Assembly (NCBI GenBank): GCA_037044905.1
Contig: JBAOKB010000166.1
Coordinates: 1-64,000 of the forward strand
Direction of reading: 5' to 3'
Length of the DNA: 64,000 bases
DNA from: Hortaea werneckii
Taxonomy: Eukaryota > Ascomycota > Dothideomycetes > Mycosphaerellales > Teratosphaeriaceae
Part shown: one piece after another, positions 24,254-36,081 of the stretch
How positions within the stretch are numbered: the stretch's first letter is position 1
Layout: each line of letters starts with the position of its first letter
The notes under the pieces: model-generated
What the model was told of the DNA's origin: nothing
The model's input: the letters and a program-made list of their open reading frames with translations, nothing else
The model's database searches: none
Made by a program: the position numbers and the translations under genes

Positions 24254-24596
24254 GTTGGAGGAGGTCGTGTTCTCGATATCAGGATGTCTTGTTGGGATAT
24301 AAATAAAATGTGACGATGCTGCTAGAAAGTGAGCAGGTATGGTTTGGTTGTTAGCAGATGTCAGTCCGCCCCACCAAATGCCAGCCGAATCGCGACATGG
24401 CCGAAGCTGGTGAAGTGGCTCCCCCCACAATCGCGTGAAGTTTGTTCCCGCCCATCTCGTCATTGATCCATTCCGGCCATTGGGATCCATGTCTGTGCTT
24501 CCTTTCTCTCTCTACACTCCAATTGATTAAGACCTTCTCTTCCTCCTTCCCGGATAAGTTCTTGAGGTAAGAGACGGCAATACCTATCCATTCCTC

Positions 24597-25657
24597 ATGT
24601 TCTCACGTCTCAACCAGGTGGCCCGACACTTCTCCCGGCCTCTGCCGAGTTACTTGCATAGCTCTGCAGCAGCCCCGGCATTAACGGCAACAGCTTCGCG
24701 AGCCATGGCAGCCGAAAGGAGCAAGAGGACCATCAATACGGCCGGATGTATAATCATCGGCGACGAGGTCCTGGGCGGGAAGGTCAGTAGCAACACCCTA
24801 TCCTACGAACCAAATCACACATCTCGGCTCGAATGCTGAAGGCTGAAGCGATTAGATCTCCACAGACGGTTGACACCAACAGCGCCTGGTTCGCCAAATA
24901 CTGCTTCTCGCTCGGCATCAACCTGAAGCGCGTCGAGGTCATCGCCGACGATGAATCCGAGATCGTCGAGGCCACGCGCCGCATGAGCCACAACTACGAC
25001 ATGGTCGTGACGTCCGGCGGCATCGGCCCCACCCACGACGACATCACCTACCAGTCCATCGCGAAAGCCTTCTCCCTGCCCATCGTGCTGCACGAGAAGG
25101 CCTACGAGCGCATGAAACGCCTCTCCAAGCCCCACCCGAGCCAGACCAATTTCTCCTGGGACGAGGACTCGCCCGCGCGCCGCGCCAAGCTGCGCATGAT
25201 CCAGCTCCCTTACGACGAGAGCCTGCCAGACGAAGACCAGGTCATCTTCGTCGCCGATGACCTCTGGGTCCCTATCAACGTTGTCAACGGCAACATCCAC
25301 ATCCTACCTGGAATCCCTCGGCTGTTCGAGAAGATGCTGACGGGCTTGAAACCGAGGATCCTCCCCCGGTTGACGGATCCCGAGGGGAAGGGCGTATACC
25401 GGATCCTCTTCAGCACGCCGCTAGCGGAGAGCGAAGTCGCTGGGTACTTGACGGAGCTGTCGGCGAAGACGGAAGGGAAGGGGGTCAAGGTGGGGAGTTA
25501 CCCGCGCTGGGGGAAGAGTAGGAACACGGTGACGCTTGTAGGCCGCGATCAGGAATTTATGGATTCGCTCGTGGCGGAGGTGGAGCAGGGCGTCAAGGGC
25601 CGCAGGATACAGTTTGAAGGCGAGGACGACGATGCGGGGAGCGATAAGGATACTTAG
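24597..25657 (+). CDS. Molybdopterin-binding (MoaB/CinA-like) domain protein
   Basis: Single-domain relative of the MoCF-binding fold found in MoaB/MogA, CinA and the N-terminal half of some FAD synthases. Exons 24597-24782 and 24866-25657 (83-bp intron, GTCAGT donor) give 325 residues. The hallmark strands are TAGCIIIGDEVLGGK, TVDTNSAWFAKYCFSLG, MVVTSGGIGPTHDDITYQSI and LPGIPRLFEKM. The first 45 residues (MFSRLNQVARHFSRPLP and onwards) are Arg/Ser/Ala-rich without acidic residues, which suggests a mitochondrial presequence; an internal ATG (MAAERSKRT) could give a cytosolic form. No second catalytic domain (PAPS reductase or amidase) follows, so the biochemical role is unknown. The C-terminus is acidic (EGEDDDAGSDKDT). 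Confidence 0.85.
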
Positions 25658-25868
25658 GAGGCGAGTTTCCATCTCCCCGTTTCTTTTTCAAATGTAGAAA
25701 GTGGATTACATGCCCCCCCATAAATGTGTGTCATTTACGAGAAAACGATGGAGAAGCTCAGTGCTGCTGATGCCTTTCTTTTTAATTTTTTTTTTAAAAA
25801 AAAATATGAAAGGAAAGGAAAGGAAAGACAGGAAAAAGGATCCTATACACCGGGGAAACCCAAATTTT

Positions 25869-27330
25869 CTATTTTGTAAGGACATCAAGCTCAAAAGACA
25901 CCGTGGTATCCTTACTCTTCTTCCGCGCCGGCTCGGGATACTGTAAAGCGGCTTCGTAGGAAACATAGAACGAATCCGTCCTGGTAATGACCCTCCGACT
26001 CGACTCGGAGCTCTGAAATGACGACCTCCTCCCAACTTCCTTCCCCTGTTCGCCACTCCTGGAACTCTCCGGATCATGCTTGATCATCGTGACGGTACTG
26101 CTATGATCCGGTCGCAGCAACATCCTATCCCACCTTGCTGCCCTTCGCCACGGACCCCCACCGCCCCCGCCGGCGGCATGATGGTCAAAGGTCTCTCTCG
26201 CCTCCCCGGTGCTTTGCGAGTTGTTCCCGTCGCCGGACTTGCTCCGCTTGATGCTAAGCAGGCTGAGCTTTTTCGCGAAATTGGGATCCAGGTGCAGACT
26301 GCCGCTGTCGAAGATGCGGAGGAAAGGTTTGGCGCAGGGGACCGTGGTCAGGATGACGCTGAGGTGGAGGACGACTTGGCCGAGGATCACGGCGGGCACG
26401 CGCGCCCGTGGCCAGTCGTTGCTGAAGAGCGAGACGTGGTTAAAGTGTAGCCGGATCAGGAGCGGTGGTAGGATGCTTTTTGTTTTTTCCCCAACTGGTT
26501 CAGCATTATGTTGTGGCGTAGTGCTGTGGGTTGTGGTTGAGGGGAGGCTTACAGTAAGCGCATGGAAAAGGCTGCGATGATTTGCAGTTTGGGAGCTAAG
26601 TGCATTTTCAGGCTCCATAGCATGATGACGGACTGGTAGAGATGATCATCAGCAGCAGATCCCGCCATTGCGCCACTCGCCCTGAGGAGACATAGCCACT
26701 TGCCATGAAGATATTCGCCGTCTCCAGCAACGCCCTTGTGATAACCAAGCTAGAATTCATAGCCCACTGGACAAGCCGCCATGTTAGCCCGGGCGACTCC
26801 AGAACCTCACTTCTCACCTTCCATAAGAGTCGTACCAGATCAATACAATTGGCAGTCGCATCGTGCGTCTCCCACGGCCGCGGCAATCCGCATTCGAACG
26901 CCGTCGTCGCCATCCCAGCAAGAGCCCAGGCCACCGTCGCGACAGCGATCCCATAACACCCCCACGCCATCTTCCGATGCCGCACGATCCTCGCCAGCAG
27001 GAAACACACGGATAACATCGACAGCGCCTGCGCCATATAGTAGAAATACCCGCTCAACCAGAGAAGGAAGGAGGACCAATTAATCGTCGTCTGGGGTTGC
27101 GTCCCCGCCGATCTTCCCAGCCCATATCGTAGTTGGAGCAGTGTCAGGACGGAATGGATACAGGCGAGGATCGTCGCGGCGATGCAGCACCCGTCGTCCC
27201 AGCTTAGGGGTCCGTTGACTTTGAGGCGGAGGAAAATTCGGATCCCGAGCACGAGGAGCGACCAGATTACGGCTGTGACGGTTACGACGACGATGTAGGC
27301 TCCTGGGTAGGAGAGGTCGAACGCTGGCAT
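25869..27330 (-). CDS. Seven-helix rhodopsin-domain (PTH11-related) membrane protein
   Basis: Fungal integral membrane protein of the rhodopsin-domain/SAT4-PTH11 superfamily; ligand unknown. Reassembled from four exons, 27330-26836, 26766-26704, 26632-26553 and 26475-25869, giving 414 residues. The sequence opens YIVVVTVTAVIWSLLVLGIRIFLR, a typical first helix, then SWDDGCCIAATILACIH (the WDD motif of the family). Later parts are LETANIFMSVIMLWSLKMHLAP and HLSVILTTVPCAKPFLRIFDSG, the canonical end of the domain. A 150-residue Ser/Gly-rich cytoplasmic tail follows. Introns: 69 bp (26835-26767, length divisible by three, so retention stays open), 71 bp with a GC donor (26703-26633) and 77 bp (26552-26476). 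The summed coding length is exactly in frame, which supports the model. Confidence 0.8.
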
Positions 27331-27759
27331 TAAGGAGGTGTTTTGCGTGTCATTGGGGTTTGGTGGGGGAGGAGGATTAGGACGGTGTTCCTTGGTCCGG
27401 ATGCGGTTGCATAGTGGGTGTCGGAGCAGAGAGAGTTAAGTCAGGCAATGCGTTAATATACTCCCACTTTCGTGACAAAGCCCTGGATCCTCCCTTAAAA
27501 AGCGTTCCGGGTCCTTCGGCGTCTGGCACTTGCTGTCCGAAAAGACGAGCAGCCATGCGTCAGCTTGCACCTGCATTAGCATGGAAAATTACAGCGGCTA
27601 CACCGAGAGGAAGTTGTTTCCCACGTCGCATGCAGGCGACTATGCCATTGAAACACACTTGCCCAGATAATTTGGAACCAGACTTCGTCCATCTTGCTCG
27701 GCGAAGCACATTATCCCATCGCCCGTCGACCTATTAACCAGCCAGACGAACTCGCCACC
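27331..27759. promoter_or_regulatory. Divergent promoter, rhodopsin-domain gene / permease
   Basis: 430 bp between two divergent start codons. An in-frame ATG at 27694 lies here, but the downstream ATG at 27760 has the far better context. Confidence 0.45.
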
Positions 27760-29503
27760 ATGGAAACCGACGAGAAGCGCCGCAACAGCAGAAGACAGAG
27801 TACCCGTCTCCTCGCCCGGGACTTCTACACCGGCGAAACCCTCCAGATCCGCCCTTCCGACTCCCGACCTACTATCGCGCGCGGCACGATGAGGGATCGC
27901 ATCGACATGCAACGCATGGGCAAGAAGCAAGAGCTGCGACGGAGCTTCCGTCAATTGTCAACCATCAGCTTCACGTCGTGCGTGATGGGGAACTGGGAGA
28001 TTTTGCTCACTGCCAATGGGCCGGCGCTGATCAATGGGGGTCCGTCGGGGATCTTCTGGTCGTTGGTCTGGAGTTGGACCGGGCAATTGTTTGTGATTAT
28101 GTCGCTTGCTGAGATGAGTAGTATGGCGCCGACCAGTGCAGGTGAGTTCAATTTGTGTCTATAGATGCTTCAGTGCGTGCGTAAGGTCATGTTCACTGAT
28201 AGAGAAAAGGGCAGTACCATTGGGTCTCGGAGTTTTCACCCCCTGGCTGGCAACGCTTTCTGTCTTTTTGCACCGGATGGCTGAGTACGATGGCCTGGCA
28301 GAGCGTCGTTGCTGTGGACTGCTACATCATTGCCGGTATCATTCAAGCTCTAATCCAACTCAGCCATCCAGCTTATGACCCGACACGATGGCAGGCCACT
28401 TTGCTGACCATCGCTACCGCCGTCGGCCTTTGTCTATTCAACATCTTCGCAGCCAGTCAATTATCCTTGCTCGAAGGGGTCTTTGCAGTATGCCATGTCT
28501 TTCTCTTCGTCCCCATAGTCGTCATGCTTTGGATTCTAGCACCAACCTCAAATGTTCAAGAAGCCTTCTTCACCTTTACCAACCAAGGCGGCTGGCCGTC
28601 TACAGCTCTCTCATTGCTTATCGGTCAAGTGCCCATGATCTTCACGACCCTTGGATCCGACTCGGTGGCTCACCTTGCCGAAGAAGTCGAGAACGCTGCC
28701 CTTGTGGTCCCACAGGCAATGCTATGGTCTTATCTCGTGAATGCGCCTCTGGGCCTCGTCATGGCTCTCACCATCATCTTCAACATCGGGCCCGTCGAAC
28801 GCGCTATCCAGTCGTCTTACCCGTTCGTCTATATGTTCGAGACAGCGCTCCAGGATACCCAAGCCACATCCGCCTTCACGATCATCATGCTGGTCCTTCT
28901 AGCAATGGTGACAGTCAGCGTCATCGCGTCAACCTCGCGCCAGATGTTCGCATTCGCGTACGTTCACCCCTCTAACCCCAGTCCCAATCACCCACTGATC
29001 AAGAAAATAGACGAGACAACGGCCTCCCTTCCTCCCGTTGGCTCAAACGCGTAAGCGTCAAATACAATGTCCCAGTCAACGCCATCATCGCCACAGCCGG
29101 GTTCACCATCGCCCTCTCCCTGATCAACATCGGCAGCAGCGTCGCCTTCAACGCCGTCCTCAGCCTCTCCACCACCGCCCTAATGGCATCCTACCTCATC
29201 AGCATCGGGTGCGTGACGCGCAAACGTCTCACGCACGAAACCTTACCCTACGCCCCCTGGTCGCTAGGCCGGTATGGCCTTCCGATCAACCTTATCGCGC
29301 TGGGCTACGCGACCTGGAGTTTCTTCTGGGCGTTCTGGCCCGGCGAGTATCACGTCACAGCGGGGAATATGAACTGGGCATGCTTGATCTTCGTCGGTTT
29401 CGTGGCGTGGGCGTGCGTGATGTTCCGGCTTAGTAGCCTTCGAAGGAGAGACAAGTACGAGGGCCCTGTGGCGCGGGTGCAGGTCTGGATGAATGAGTGG
29501 TGA
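27760..29503 (+). CDS. Amino acid/GABA permease (APC superfamily)
   Basis: Twelve-helix importer of amino acids, GABA or choline-like substrates; the specific substrate cannot be read from sequence. Start ATG 27760 sits in a near-ideal context (GCCACCATGG). Exons 27760-28141, 28210-28957 and 29011-29503 give 540 residues; introns are 68 and 53 bp. Helix 1 carries the APC signature around NWEILLTANGPALINGGPSG, followed by SLAEMSSMAPTSAG and, after the first splice, GQYHWVSEFSPPGWQRFLS. Further blocks are TLGSDSVAHLAEEVENAA and ARDNGLPSSRWLKRVS across the second splice. It ends KYEGPVARVQVWMNEW. The GQYHWVS and AEEVENAA motifs place it with fungal GABA/choline-type permeases. Confidence 0.9.
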
Positions 29504-29777
29504 CTTTGTTCTCTCTTTGGATAATTTTTCTCCAAGAATGGAATACGTGGGGGTTAACTAACTACCTACTTAGGTAGCTCCCAGCGGATGCGCTCTAGGC
29601 GTCACCTGTGCCAGGCCAAGATACATTATTGTTACCAAAAGTCGGCGAGCCGCGCTCAGCCTGTTTCTTTCGCGCACTTAGATGCAGTACTCGTCTTCTC
29701 GTTTCAGCACTCCTACCCTAACGGTGCAAAAGCGCTTCGTAGCAGCATATCCAGACTCTGAAAAGCCTGCCCTCCTG

Positions 29778-32700
29778 TCAACAGTCTCGAGCAGCATCCT
29801 CCATCTTAGCGACGAATTTCGCATAAGCCTCCTCAATCCTCTTCTTCTCCTGCGCAATCGTACCAGCGTCTTCTGGATCGTTTCGCCAACGCTCCACACA
29901 AGCAGGACAGTCAATAAACCACGCCTGATCCACAGCGCCAAACCCCAGCATTTCCAGCTCTGGCAGCGTCGGCCCCACAAGCTGCGCAGTATCAAAGTCC
30001 AGGCAGTCTTCGCAATACCCGTTCTCGCACCACCGACATCTGTAAATCATGCCGCCAGCTTCTGTCGTCTTGCTCCCGCAGTCGACGCAGAGGTGTTGCG
30101 GACAGTACCAGTTGCTCGGACCGCGGGGCTTCGGCCGCAGCTCCTTGGCCAGGCATTGGATATGATAGGCACGAGGACAGCCTGAACAGAGTAGGATCTC
30201 GCCTCCATCCATGCAGTGCTGACAGTGTTCCTGGTGGTCGATCTTCGCCTTCTTCTCCCGCACAGGCTCGGCAAGGCGGGGGTCTTTGCCTGCGAAGGTC
30301 GCGACAGCTTCCCAGTCCGCACAGCCCATAGACGCCTTGCTGATCTCGAATCCGTTGACGTTGACGGTGGTGTTCTTGCCGATGCGACGATCGGCACGGT
30401 TGTAATCGGCCTCCTCTTTCATGGCTTGGTCGACTTTCTTCTGATGCCTCTTGCCTTCGAAGACGGCGGTCTCCACTTTCTCCATTGAGTTTAACCAGCT
30501 TTGTTTATCGGGCTCGGTGGCTGCTTCGTTGCCTTGGACAGCAGTCTGCGATCGTTCCGAGTCTTCTCTGCAATTCTCGATCATTTCCTGAAAAGACCAG
30601 CCAAGCATGGCGGTCACATCGACTTCAGGCTTGACCAGAGTTTGAGCGCCCTTGCGCAATAATAGTTTCAAGGCGTTGGTGCCGAGCTGAGGCTCGTCAG
30701 CTTCGGCCGATTGCGCCATTTCGCTATGCTTGCGCTTATTCCCAGCACCTGTATCGGCTGCGGTGTGGATATTGCGCATGCTTTCGGTGATCTTGGTGGA
30801 GAGGTATAGCTTCTTCCTGATACGACCCATCATTTGCTCCTCGACCGTGCCCTGCGTGCATATCTTGTAGACAGTCACCGGCTGCGTCTGGCCAATGCGG
30901 TGGGCACGCGCTTCTGCCTGAATGGTCATCTGAGGGTTCCAGTCTTCGTCCATGAAGATGACGTTCGTCGCAGAAGCTAGGTTGATACCGAGACCGCCGG
31001 CACGAGCAGAGATGAGCATGACTTTGAACTCGCTTCTTGGATCGTTGAACATGCGTATGCCCAGGTTGCGCCTAGCTCGTGCCGTACTACCGTCAAGCCT
31101 GGAGTACCGGAAGGTGGCGTCGTACGTGTTTCCACCTTTGAGTGCCATGAGGTCTTCGACGTAGTTGAGGGTCTTAGTAAACTGGGAAAAAATGATGATC
31201 TTCTTCTGCTGCTTGAGCACGTGCTCATCGATTAGCTTATCAAGAACGATAAACTTGCCAGAAGCCGTGCGGATATGCTCTCCAAGATAGTAAGGATCAG
31301 GCTCGGCGCCTTTGACGAGATATGGGTGGCTGCAAACCATCCGAAGCTGCATCACCAGGTTCAAGAGTTTCTGCCAGGAGCCCTTCTTCACATCCTCCTC
31401 GTTCTTGTTCTCGAGTGCTTGCTGCAAAATTTCCTTGCTCTCCGCCCAGACGTCACCGTCACCGTTGGATCCCGTACTGTGGTTCGTTCCGTCGGCAATG
31501 GCAGCTCTCTTCTCCAAAGCTTGTATCTCCTGACGCTGTAGGGCGTCTTCAGCCAACGATTCTTCCTTGGCTCCACGGAATAAGTCGTCGAGAGTGGCAT
31601 TGTCGGTTTTAGTAAGTAACCGAGTGTACCAAAAGCGTTGCATCGGGGTCAAGGGGACGTAGAGCAGAATCTCAGTCTTGGGAGGCAGGCCAAGATTGAC
31701 CCCTGGAGAGCTCTTCAGGCGACGCTGCATGATAAGCTCCAGCAAATGGCGCGCATCGTCCATAAAGCTCGTGGAAACCTTCCCGTTAGTCAGATCGAAG
31801 GCCTCCTTGAATCGCCCTGCCGTATCGGGCGTGAAGACCTCCGGGTAAAGCCAGTGCAGCAATGCCCACATCTCTTTGAGATTGTTCTGTAGCGGAGTGC
31901 CCGTAAGAAGAAGGCGATATTCGGCTTGTAAGCTTTGCAGAGCCGATACCATTTGCGAGCTTTCGTTCTTGATCTTGTGGCCTTCGTCCAAGCACACGTA
32001 CCGCCACGCAAAGGCCCGCTTCATCCAGCCCTGTTCAGAGACGAACGTATCGTAGGTAGTCACAACGATATCGATTGGTGCATCTGCGGACGTCCTTTTC
32101 TTGGCCGTCTGTGTTGCAAGCATCTCTTTTTTGAATTTCTCACGCTCAGCCTTCGGTCCATGGAAGCGGACTACGTTCAGTTCAGGCACCCACTTCCGTG
32201 CCTCTGAGATCCAAGAGGAAAGGACGCTCAGTGGACATACCACCAAGTGAGGTCGAACCTCGCCAGTCGTTGGCTCGTTCTCGGCCAGGTACTGGAAGAG
32301 CGAAAGCGTCTGCAAGGTCTTTCCCAAGCCCATTTCGTCGCCAAGAATTGACGACATGCCATTATTGTACATGTAGACCAAAAAAGAAAGCCCCTCAACC
32401 CGGTAAGGCTTCATTTCCGCCTTGACTCCCTTGGGTTGCTGCTCAAGTGACTTGTAGATTGTAATTTCCGGCAGCTGATTCTCATCGCTCATAGCATTCA
32501 AACGCTCCAGCTTGTCGATGTAACTCGTCTCCGGAAGCAACGGCTGAAAGTAATCTTTGTGAGCGACAATGAATGCATCCCGCTTCGGCTTGGTCTTTTC
32601 AAGGATTTCTTGCCGAATCTTAGCCCGGGCAGTATCAGGCGCTGGCTTGGAATCCAGCTTTGCAGCTGGCGCGCTCGTATCGGACTGCAAGAGCTTGTTC

Positions 32701-33203
32701 GACTTCTTCCTGCTTTGGGACTTCCCTTTCTTGACCACTCTCTTCGGTCGCGCGTACGATACCTGCGAACGTGAGGCGCGTTGTGGAAGCTCTCTGGTAG
32801 AGCTGCGTCGGGGCTGCACAACGATGTTGTCCTCAGATTGTAGTTCGTCCACACTTTGGTCCGAATCATCTTTGGCAGACTCGTCGTCGCTATCATCTCC
32901 CCCAGTGGGCGCCGTGGATGTGCGAGAAGAATCTACCTTGTCACCAAAACTCGAGGCCGACCCTGGCGAGTTCTGTTCCGAAGATGGCGCAGATTCGGCA
33001 TAGTCGACATTCATTTTCTCGCGCAGGCCACGACCGACAACAGAGTCTCGGTTCATCCTTGAGACTGAAGTCGGCGTGCTCTGAGCGCCGAACGCTGCGA
33101 GAAGGTCGGAGGCCCTCGGGACTCCTGATTGAACCATTCTGCGTCGTTTGGGTGGTGGTGTCGAGTGAGTGGATGAGTCGTGAGCGAGTGAACCCTCGGC
33201 CAT
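29778..33203 (-). CDS. SNF2-family ATPase with C-terminal PHD finger
   Basis: Nuclear chromatin-remodelling ATPase of about 1141 residues in one exon. A Ser/Asp-rich basic N-terminal region (NLS-like PPPKRRRM) precedes the ATPase: KPYRVEGLSFLVYMYNNGM, Walker A GDEMGLGKTLQTL, DEGH box (DEGHKIKNE), TGTPLQNNLKEMW, AGGLGINLASATNVIF, and QAEARAHRIGQTQPV. Near the C-terminus is a Cys/His cluster read as a PHD finger (CQHCMDGGEILLCSGCPRAYH, then CPQHLCVDC and further CxxC pairs), possibly a tandem zinc module. It lacks a visible chromodomain or the SANT-SLIDE of ISWI. Start at ATG 33203 (MAEGS); ATG 33242 would add 13 residues. It is transcribed divergently from a Clr2 homologue, which suggests a role in silencing. 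Confidence 0.9.
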   Translation of the reverse strand: MAEGSLAHDSSTHSTPPPKRRRMVQSGVPRASDLLAAFGAQSTPTSVSRMNRDSVVGRGLREKMNVDYAESAPSSEQNSPGSASSFGDKVDSSRTSTAPTGGDDSDDESAKDDSDQSVDELQSEDNIVVQPRRSSTRELPQRASRSQVSYARPKRVVKKGKSQSRKKSNKLLQSDTSAPAAKLDSKPAPDTARAKIRQEILEKTKPKRDAFIVAHKDYFQPLLPETSYIDKLERLNAMSDENQLPEITIYKSLEQQPKGVKAEMKPYRVEGLSFLVYMYNNGMSSILGDEMGLGKTLQTLSLFQYLAENEPTTGEVRPHLVVCPLSVLSSWISEARKWVPELNVVRFHGPKAEREKFKKEMLATQTAKKRTSADAPIDIVVTTYDTFVSEQGWMKRAFAWRYVCLDEGHKIKNESSQMVSALQSLQAEYRLLLTGTPLQNNLKEMWALLHWLYPEVFTPDTAGRFKEAFDLTNGKVSTSFMDDARHLLELIMQRRLKSSPGVNLGLPPKTEILLYVPLTPMQRFWYTRLLTKTDNATLDDLFRGAKEESLAEDALQRQEIQALEKRAAIADGTNHSTGSNGDGDVWAESKEILQQALENKNEEDVKKGSWQKLLNLVMQLRMVCSHPYLVKGAEPDPYYLGEHIRTASGKFIVLDKLIDEHVLKQQKKIIIFSQFTKTLNYVEDLMALKGGNTYDATFRYSRLDGSTARARRNLGIRMFNDPRSEFKVMLISARAGGLGINLASATNVIFMDEDWNPQMTIQAEARAHRIGQTQPVTVYKICTQGTVEEQMMGRIRKKLYLSTKITESMRNIHTAADTGAGNKRKHSEMAQSAEADEPQLGTNALKLLLRKGAQTLVKPEVDVTAMLGWSFQEMIENCREDSERSQTAVQGNEAATEPDKQSWLNSMEKVETAVFEGKRHQKKVDQAMKEEADYNRADRRIGKNTTVNVNGFEISKASMGCADWEAVATFAGKDPRLAEPVREKKAKIDHQEHCQHCMDGGEILLCSGCPRAYHIQCLAKELRPKPRGPSNWYCPQHLCVDCGSKTTEAGGMIYRCRWCENGYCEDCLDFDTAQLVGPTLPELEMLGFGAVDQAWFIDCPACVERWRNDPEDAGTIAQEKKRIEEAYAKFVAKMEDAARDC

Positions 33204-33729
33204 GATGAAAAGTGAAGTTTGCTGGTGGTTCGTTGGCGGCACGTGCTATGGCCACTCCTGCTGATGTTGCCACTCCTTTGCAACCTCACTTCACCAATGC
33301 GAGCTTGCTAAATCAGTGCCACTCCCAACGCTGATGCCGCCTTGCAAGTCCATCCTGTCGAGAAGATGCCTGGCTCTGCAGTGCTTTGGTCTAAGTAAAT
33401 CAGTTATTTCCAGGCGGATATATCCCTATACAACTAGCAAGGACATAGTATACGATACAGGCGATATGGGATAGTCGCCGCACAATCTTGCGCATGTCAA
33501 CGCGGTGCCAAATTCGGAGACGCATTTCACGCGCGACGCAGGGGCATACTCGTGGTCCAAGCGCCACCGAACTCTACTTGGTCCGAGTCCGCCTACGTCG
33601 ACTTCGTCCATCGATTGATGAGTAGAGGGCGTAACTGATATTTTTTGTGCGAACAAGCTAACTAGCGTTCGACTAATTGTAGAGGCTCACGCGTCAGCTT
33701 CGTCTGCGCATGTCATACCATCAGCCGCA
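33204..33729. promoter_or_regulatory. Divergent promoter, SNF2-PHD / clr2
   Basis: 526 bp between the two start codons. No other gene is visible, so both promoters must lie here. Confidence 0.5.
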
Positions 33730-35818
33730 ATGGGTCGTTTCTATCCATTGTACATCCGCCGGAGTGATGGCAAACTAGAGATTGTGTCGCGAACTACCAA
33801 ACGTAAAGAGCGAAACGAACCTACACCTGAGCAACTCGACCAGAAGCCCGACAAGCATGGCGTTGCGGATTATTACCGAGAAGTCCCTCTGGATGAGGTG
33901 AAATCACTGGACTGGCGCCGGAAGCTCGGGGGCATGCTTGCACGCGAACTTGCCTGGAAGGATCAAACTGGACAGACGGGTAAGTCAAAGTATTGAAGAT
34001 GGCCGCTGTATATAGCCTGACTCGCAAGAAGACATCGGGTACATGCTCGCTTCCTTTCCGGAAGGCTACCGCTTGTTCGAGCATGTTAAGAAAACAGAGC
34101 GAGACGGCAAGACCGAGGTCAAGTCTAAGAATCATGCTGGCGGAGCGAACGATCGACAAGACGCGTACCTTTACGGCCATCCTGCTGGACGTAAAAAGCG
34201 TTTCAGAAGCCCGGCCGACTTCTTTCCGCACTTGCTTTGGCTTTCGACAGATGAGAGTGGCGACCCGGACAACTGTGGTTGCAAGATCTGTTCACCAGAA
34301 GACCTTGAGAATGCCATACCGGGTGCGAAGGTGAAGGTTGAACGGTCCACTGATGTAAAGCCCGTTGTCAACCAAGCAGCACCTCAGGCTGCCCGTCAAT
34401 CCAGTATTTCGGGCCCCAGAGTGAAACAGGAGCCTCCATTACCAACTCCAGTCAGGACGCCAAGCGTCTCGACTCCCATCGTACCAACCCCACTTCCGCA
34501 ACGAAAGAGTCAAGACCAACATATCGACAGTCAGTATCACACCTTTATGTACCGGCCTGGAGAAACTGTCTGGTTTCGCCGCGGCCAAGCTTGGGGCCTT
34601 GGTGTGGTCTTACGGAGGTGGGTAGCCACTGGTGACCAGTACAACTACACGGTTCAACCCCTCTCCTGGCCTGGTGACTACCCGCAGCCGGTCACGAAAT
34701 CCTCGGATCAGGAAATGCGGCCCTGGCTGGCGTGGAGCGTACCTAGGTTTACGAATGATATGCTGAACAATCTTCAAGAGCCGCCGAGCTACGACACCGC
34801 AGATTGGCAAGGGATGCTGCACAAGCGCTACGGAAACGGCGACATGGAAGTTGATGGTTCAATTCTGGCGGCGAAAGCAGTCGACTGCACGTACACACCT
34901 TTCAATTTCAGCAAGTCTGTCGAGCCCGAGCCAGGCCTGACCGAAAAGCATTATGACGGACTATACCTGGGTGCCGAGAAGATCTGGGTGGGCGATCCGG
35001 TCCGCCTTCAGACCACAAACGGGACAGACATCATGGTTGTGCATTCGGTCGTAGAAGGCCGGCGTGTTTCAGCCATGGGCAACCAAGTCCTACAGCAATC
35101 CTGCTATCTCATTGGAGACGTATACAGTATTTCGACGATCCCACACAGCAACCCAGCACTCCCTACCCCTGCCTCCCCATCCAACAACCCCCACCTACCA
35201 TCACGACTCACGGAGGACCTAGCCAATCGCAACGCGCGCTCGATCGCTGCGCGACGCCAAGCGAGTTTCTGGAAGCTAGTCGCGACGCAACGACGGCTCG
35301 AGATCAGCGATGTTAAGGGCCGCTGGTACGAGGCTAGTCTTCTGCTCCCTATCCTACAACCCCAACAGTACGAGGAGAATGCGCGGCAGGGTCTGATCCA
35401 AGAGGCCAGTCTGTGGATGAATAGTCGCGGCGACTGCCAGAATAGTAATCGGCCACCAAGTCTGCCGCGGGTGGAGAGGACGTTGAAGAAAAAGGAGACG
35501 AGGAAGGAGGCTTTAGGAAGGGCGGTACCGCCTGATGCTGAAATCGTCGATGGTGTGTCGCCACCGCAGGCGAACACGGAGCCTGCAAACCGGGTCGCTG
35601 GGGGACTTGGTGGTGCTGGTAGTGGTCAGGGTAGCGAGGTCATGGAAATCGACCCAAGATTCGAGACCTCTTCTGCCAACGACGTGAAGCAAAGGGCTCT
35701 AGGAGGGGCGGCAGGAGGCCTCGACGACTTCATGAATCTGGACGGTATGGAGGATTCGCAGGGGAGTATGCCCGGGTTCGGACGCGAGTATGGAAGTCAG
35801 AATCAGGGTGGATACTAG
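33730..35818 (+). CDS. clr2: Cryptic loci regulator 2 (Clr2)-type silencing protein
   Basis: Homologue of Clr2, the subunit that in fission yeast belongs to the SHREC histone-deacetylase/remodeller complex and is needed for transcriptional gene silencing. Exons 33730-33979 and 34029-35818 (49-bp intron) give 679 residues; the join reads QTGEDIGYMLASFPEGYRLFEHVKK. The Clr2 N-terminal domain is recognised by PEGYRLFEH, DAYLYGHPAGRKKRFRSPADFF and PHLLWL, with a small Cys cluster (CGCKIC) after it. The second conserved part includes YRPGETVWFRRGQAWGLGVV and the VGDPVRLQT segment of the BAH-like transcription-silencing domain. A disordered Gly/Ser tail ends the protein. Family assignment is from these motifs recognised by eye. 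Confidence 0.82.
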
Positions 35819-36081
35819 CTAGTAGGCACTGGTCTGCTACCTTGTGCAGCTTTAAGTGGTCAAATGCGGTAATTCCTCGCTCGAGTCGTTAAGTACCTAG
35901 GTAATGGACATAAGAGACAGCCTTGTACAATTCCACCAATTTTTCCTCGTAGACCAAAAAGAGCATAGAAGTAATCAACGAGCGCTCGAATGTGGAGTTC
36001 CTGGGTATCAAATCTGGAATGCAGACCTCATCGCAAAGAAAGAAAAGAAAAACGGGTACTCCGATCCCTACGCCCTAAGAG

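Noticed and set aside
29682..30185. 167-codon plus-strand ORF
   Set aside because: Antisense to the PHD region of the SNF2 gene.
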